Source: Candidatus Peregrinibacteria bacterium CG11_big_fil_rev_8_21_14_0_20_46_8 (lineage in GTDB: Bacteria > Patescibacteriota > Gracilibacteria > UBA1369 > UM-FILTER-53-11). From it: a stretch of 8,108 nucleotides of DNA. Every line of letters starts with the position of its first letter. The first letter of the stretch is position 1. Where the stretch lies: positions 1 through 8,108 of the forward strand of contig PCVQ01000052.1 of NCBI GenBank assembly GCA_002796025.1. Reading direction: 5' to 3'. The notes beneath the pieces were generated by a model. It was not told the origin of the DNA, ran no database searches, and worked only from the letters and a program-made list of their open reading frames with translations. A program made the position numbers and the translations under genes. This document shows positions 6,248 through 8,108 of the stretch, piece after piece.

Positions 6248-8108
6248 GTGAAACTCATCAAGAAAGCACTGCGCGCTCCAATGCGCTATCTCGTTCATTA
6301 CGCGCGCAAACAGCTGCGCCAGCTCTCGTATTTTATTAAGGAGCGGCGGCCTCTTACATTGCACCGTGCTCTTGCGCGACCTCTTGCAGATCGCCGTCCC
6401 CCCTTTCCAACAGAGTTTTTCAAAGATGCACTCATTACCGCCACCGATGACGAAGCAATGATTCACGCAGCCCACCTACTCACAGAAAACAAATTTGGAT
6501 TTTTTGGCTCTGAGCCGATTCCCCTCGGCAACGAAATCGATTGGCACTACGATTTTATTAATAAAGCGCCGCTCTCGCGAGCGCATGTCTCGAAACTCTT
6601 CTCGGGTTACACCGGAGACGGCAAGGATGTAAAAGTTGCGTGGGAGCTGAGCCGCTTCCAATTTCTCCCCACACTTTGGCGCGCTTATGATCTCACGCAC
6701 AATGAATTCTTTGCTAAAAAAGCGGCGGATTTAATTTTGGACTGGATTGAAAAAAATCCTATTTATTATGGTGTAAACTGGCGGTGCCCCATGGATCTCG
6801 GCATTCAAGTATGCAACTGGCTACTGGCCATGTATCTTTTTGAAGATTCGCGTGTTTTTCGCGCAACCGGCTTCCGCGAAAAACTTTTTCTTTCTATGGC
6901 AGCGCACGGTGAGTATATTTATGAGCAATTGGAGTACGGGCCGGGCTGGAATAGTAATCACTTTTTAGGAGATATTATCGGCTTGCTCTTTTTGGGATGC
7001 TTGGTACCGGAATTTAAATCTGCAAAAAAGTGGCGCACGTTTGCACTCGATGCCTTTGAAAAAGAGATGCAGGCACAAGTATACGACGATGGTGCGGATT
7101 TTGAAGGCTCAATTCCCTATCACCGGCTGGTGACCGAGTTCTTCGGCTTTGCACTGCTGCTGGGCCAGGAGCAAGAGCTGCCGTTTTCGCACGAGTACAA
7201 ATCACGCTTAGAAAAAATGTTTGAGTATGTTTGGTACTACACCAAACCCAATGGCTTGGCACCGCAAATTGGCGATGCAGACGACGGCCGTCTCTTTATT
7301 CTCGATAATTTTTTTGAATGGGAACGGCGCGATCACCGGCACTTGTTTACATTGGGCCAAGAACTCTTTTCTGAGAACAATAAATTTGTTCAAAATAGCG
7401 AGGCCACACCGCAAAAAACCAGCCGCGCATTCCACGATACCGGTATCTATATTTTCCGCTCACCCAATCGCTACATAGCAGTCGACGCCGGTCCAAACGG
7501 ACAAAACGGCAACGGCGGCCACGGCCACAACGACACGCTCGGTTTTGAACTTGCCGTCAACGAAACAGACCTCATTATTGACCCCGGTACCTACACCTAC
7601 ACGCCCGACCCAAAGGCGCGCAATCACTTCCGCTCCACGCGAATGCACAATACCGTGATGATCGACGGCCAAGAGATGAACCGCTTCCGCGATGATACGC
7701 TTTTTAGTTTGATTGAAGATGCGATGCCGCTTTTACACCGCTGGGATTCAAATGAGTACGAAGATATTTTGGACGTCTTGCATACGGGCTATGAGCGCAT
7801 GGGCGTACAACACCGCCGTATCTTTTATTTTGATAAGAAGAAAGAGCGTCTGGAAATTACCGATGGCTTTGTAACAAATAAACCCGGCAGCGAACATACG
7901 CTGGAATGGAACTTCCACTTTGATATTGACGTAGAAGTTGAAAATAATCGCGACAGAATTATTCTACGCAAAGAGAGCGCACAGCTAATCATCACGCTGC
8001 CCGAAACTCTTGCCGAGCACACAAAAATTCGCGAAGATTATGTCTCGCCAAGTTATGGAGTGCGTCACAAAGCAAAAGTACTGACCATCGAATATAGGAC
8101 CGCACTGC
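6248..8108 (+). CDS. Heparinase II/III-family polysaccharide lyase-like protein (3' end outside window)
   Basis: Open from GTG 6248 to the right edge, 620 residues seen; relatives of this kind run about 600-700, so little is missing. Residues ~100-400 form the alpha/alpha toroid: WELSRFQF (132-139), NWRCPMD (177-183), WNSNHFLGD (234-242) and DGADFEGSIPYHRLV (281-295, Y291/H292). The C-terminal beta-sandwich has GNGGHGHNDTLGFEL (421-435), IIDPGTYTYT (443-452) and NHFRSTRMHNTV (459-470). Y291, H425/H427 and H467 are candidates for the metal site and beta-elimination residues; the family cleaves uronic-acid polymers, and relatives in exopolysaccharide loci lack a known substrate. I see no signal peptide (the N-terminus is basic, VKLIKKALRAPMRYL), so a cytoplasmic or non-classical location is possible. 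An in-frame stop at 6212 limits the start; no ATG start fits before residue 13. It has its own promoter, separate from the other glycan genes. Confidence 0.9.
   Translation, partial: MKLIKKALRAPMRYLVHYARKQLRQLSYFIKERRPLTLHRALARPLADRRPPFPTEFFKDALITATDDEAMIHAAHLLTENKFGFFGSEPIPLGNEIDWHYDFINKAPLSRAHVSKLFSGYTGDGKDVKVAWELSRFQFLPTLWRAYDLTHNEFFAKKAADLILDWIEKNPIYYGVNWRCPMDLGIQVCNWLLAMYLFEDSRVFRATGFREKLFLSMAAHGEYIYEQLEYGPGWNSNHFLGDIIGLLFLGCLVPEFKSAKKWRTFALDAFEKEMQAQVYDDGADFEGSIPYHRLVTEFFGFALLLGQEQELPFSHEYKSRLEKMFEYVWYYTKPNGLAPQIGDADDGRLFILDNFFEWERRDHRHLFTLGQELFSENNKFVQNSEATPQKTSRAFHDTGIYIFRSPNRYIAVDAGPNGQNGNGGHGHNDTLGFELAVNETDLIIDPGTYTYTPDPKARNHFRSTRMHNTVMIDGQEMNRFRDDTLFSLIEDAMPLLHRWDSNEYEDILDVLHTGYERMGVQHRRIFYFDKKKERLEITDGFVTNKPGSEHTLEWNFHFDIDVEVENNRDRIILRKESAQLIITLPETLAEHTKIREDYVSPSYGVRHKAKVLTIEYRTAL

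Noticed and set aside
7499..7535. Gly/Asn/His-rich repeat-like stretch in the heparinase gene
   Set aside because: It encodes the conserved GNGGHGHND loop of the family and is not a DNA repeat.
1..8108. CRISPR arrays, tRNA/rRNA genes, insertion sequences, riboswitches
   Set aside because: None seen on reading both strands; coding regions fill nearly all of the window and no gap exceeds about 90 bases.

Overview
The window is a compact, mostly coding stretch of about 8.1 kb from a bacterium. It holds a cell-surface saccharide locus and an unrelated magnesium channel gene. The genes are packed end to start with 1-4 base overlaps. TGA and TAA both act as stops, so the code is standard. Three genes appear to be transcribed from promoters whose -10 box lies only 8-13 bases before the start codon, giving near-leaderless mRNAs. 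I read this as a small, streamlined, environmental genome, perhaps Patescibacteria/CPR, but the sequence alone does not fix the lineage.

Positions 2-784 hold the 3' part of a gene that enters from the left. Its last ~135 residues look like a worn methyltransferase-type Rossmann fold. A promoter-like site at 814-822 then begins what I read as a five-gene plus-strand operon: a short SxtJ-like membrane protein (835-1062), a nucleotide-sugar epimerase (1062-1973), a NodU/SxtI-type O-carbamoyltransferase (1973-3691), a 47-residue DUF5989/SxtK-like membrane protein (3742-3885), and a membrane-anchored SGNH/GDSL esterase or acyltransferase (3885-4958).

An mgtE-type Mg2+ channel gene (6161-4953, minus strand) converges on this operon, and the two coding regions overlap by 6 bases. 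It shares an 86-base divergent promoter region with a heparinase II/III-family gene (6248 onward, plus strand) that runs off the right edge.

The epimerase would supply an activated sugar and the carbamoyltransferase would put a carbamoyl group on a hydroxyl of a sugar or lipid-linked glycan. The two tiny membrane proteins recur beside such carbamoyltransferases and may dock the enzyme at the membrane. The SGNH protein acts outside the membrane, probably on O-acyl (or O-carbamoyl) esters, and the heparinase-like lyase could trim or release the polymer. The carbamoyltransferase/SxtJ-like/DUF5989/SGNH set is the most interesting part, because the small membrane partners have no established function.
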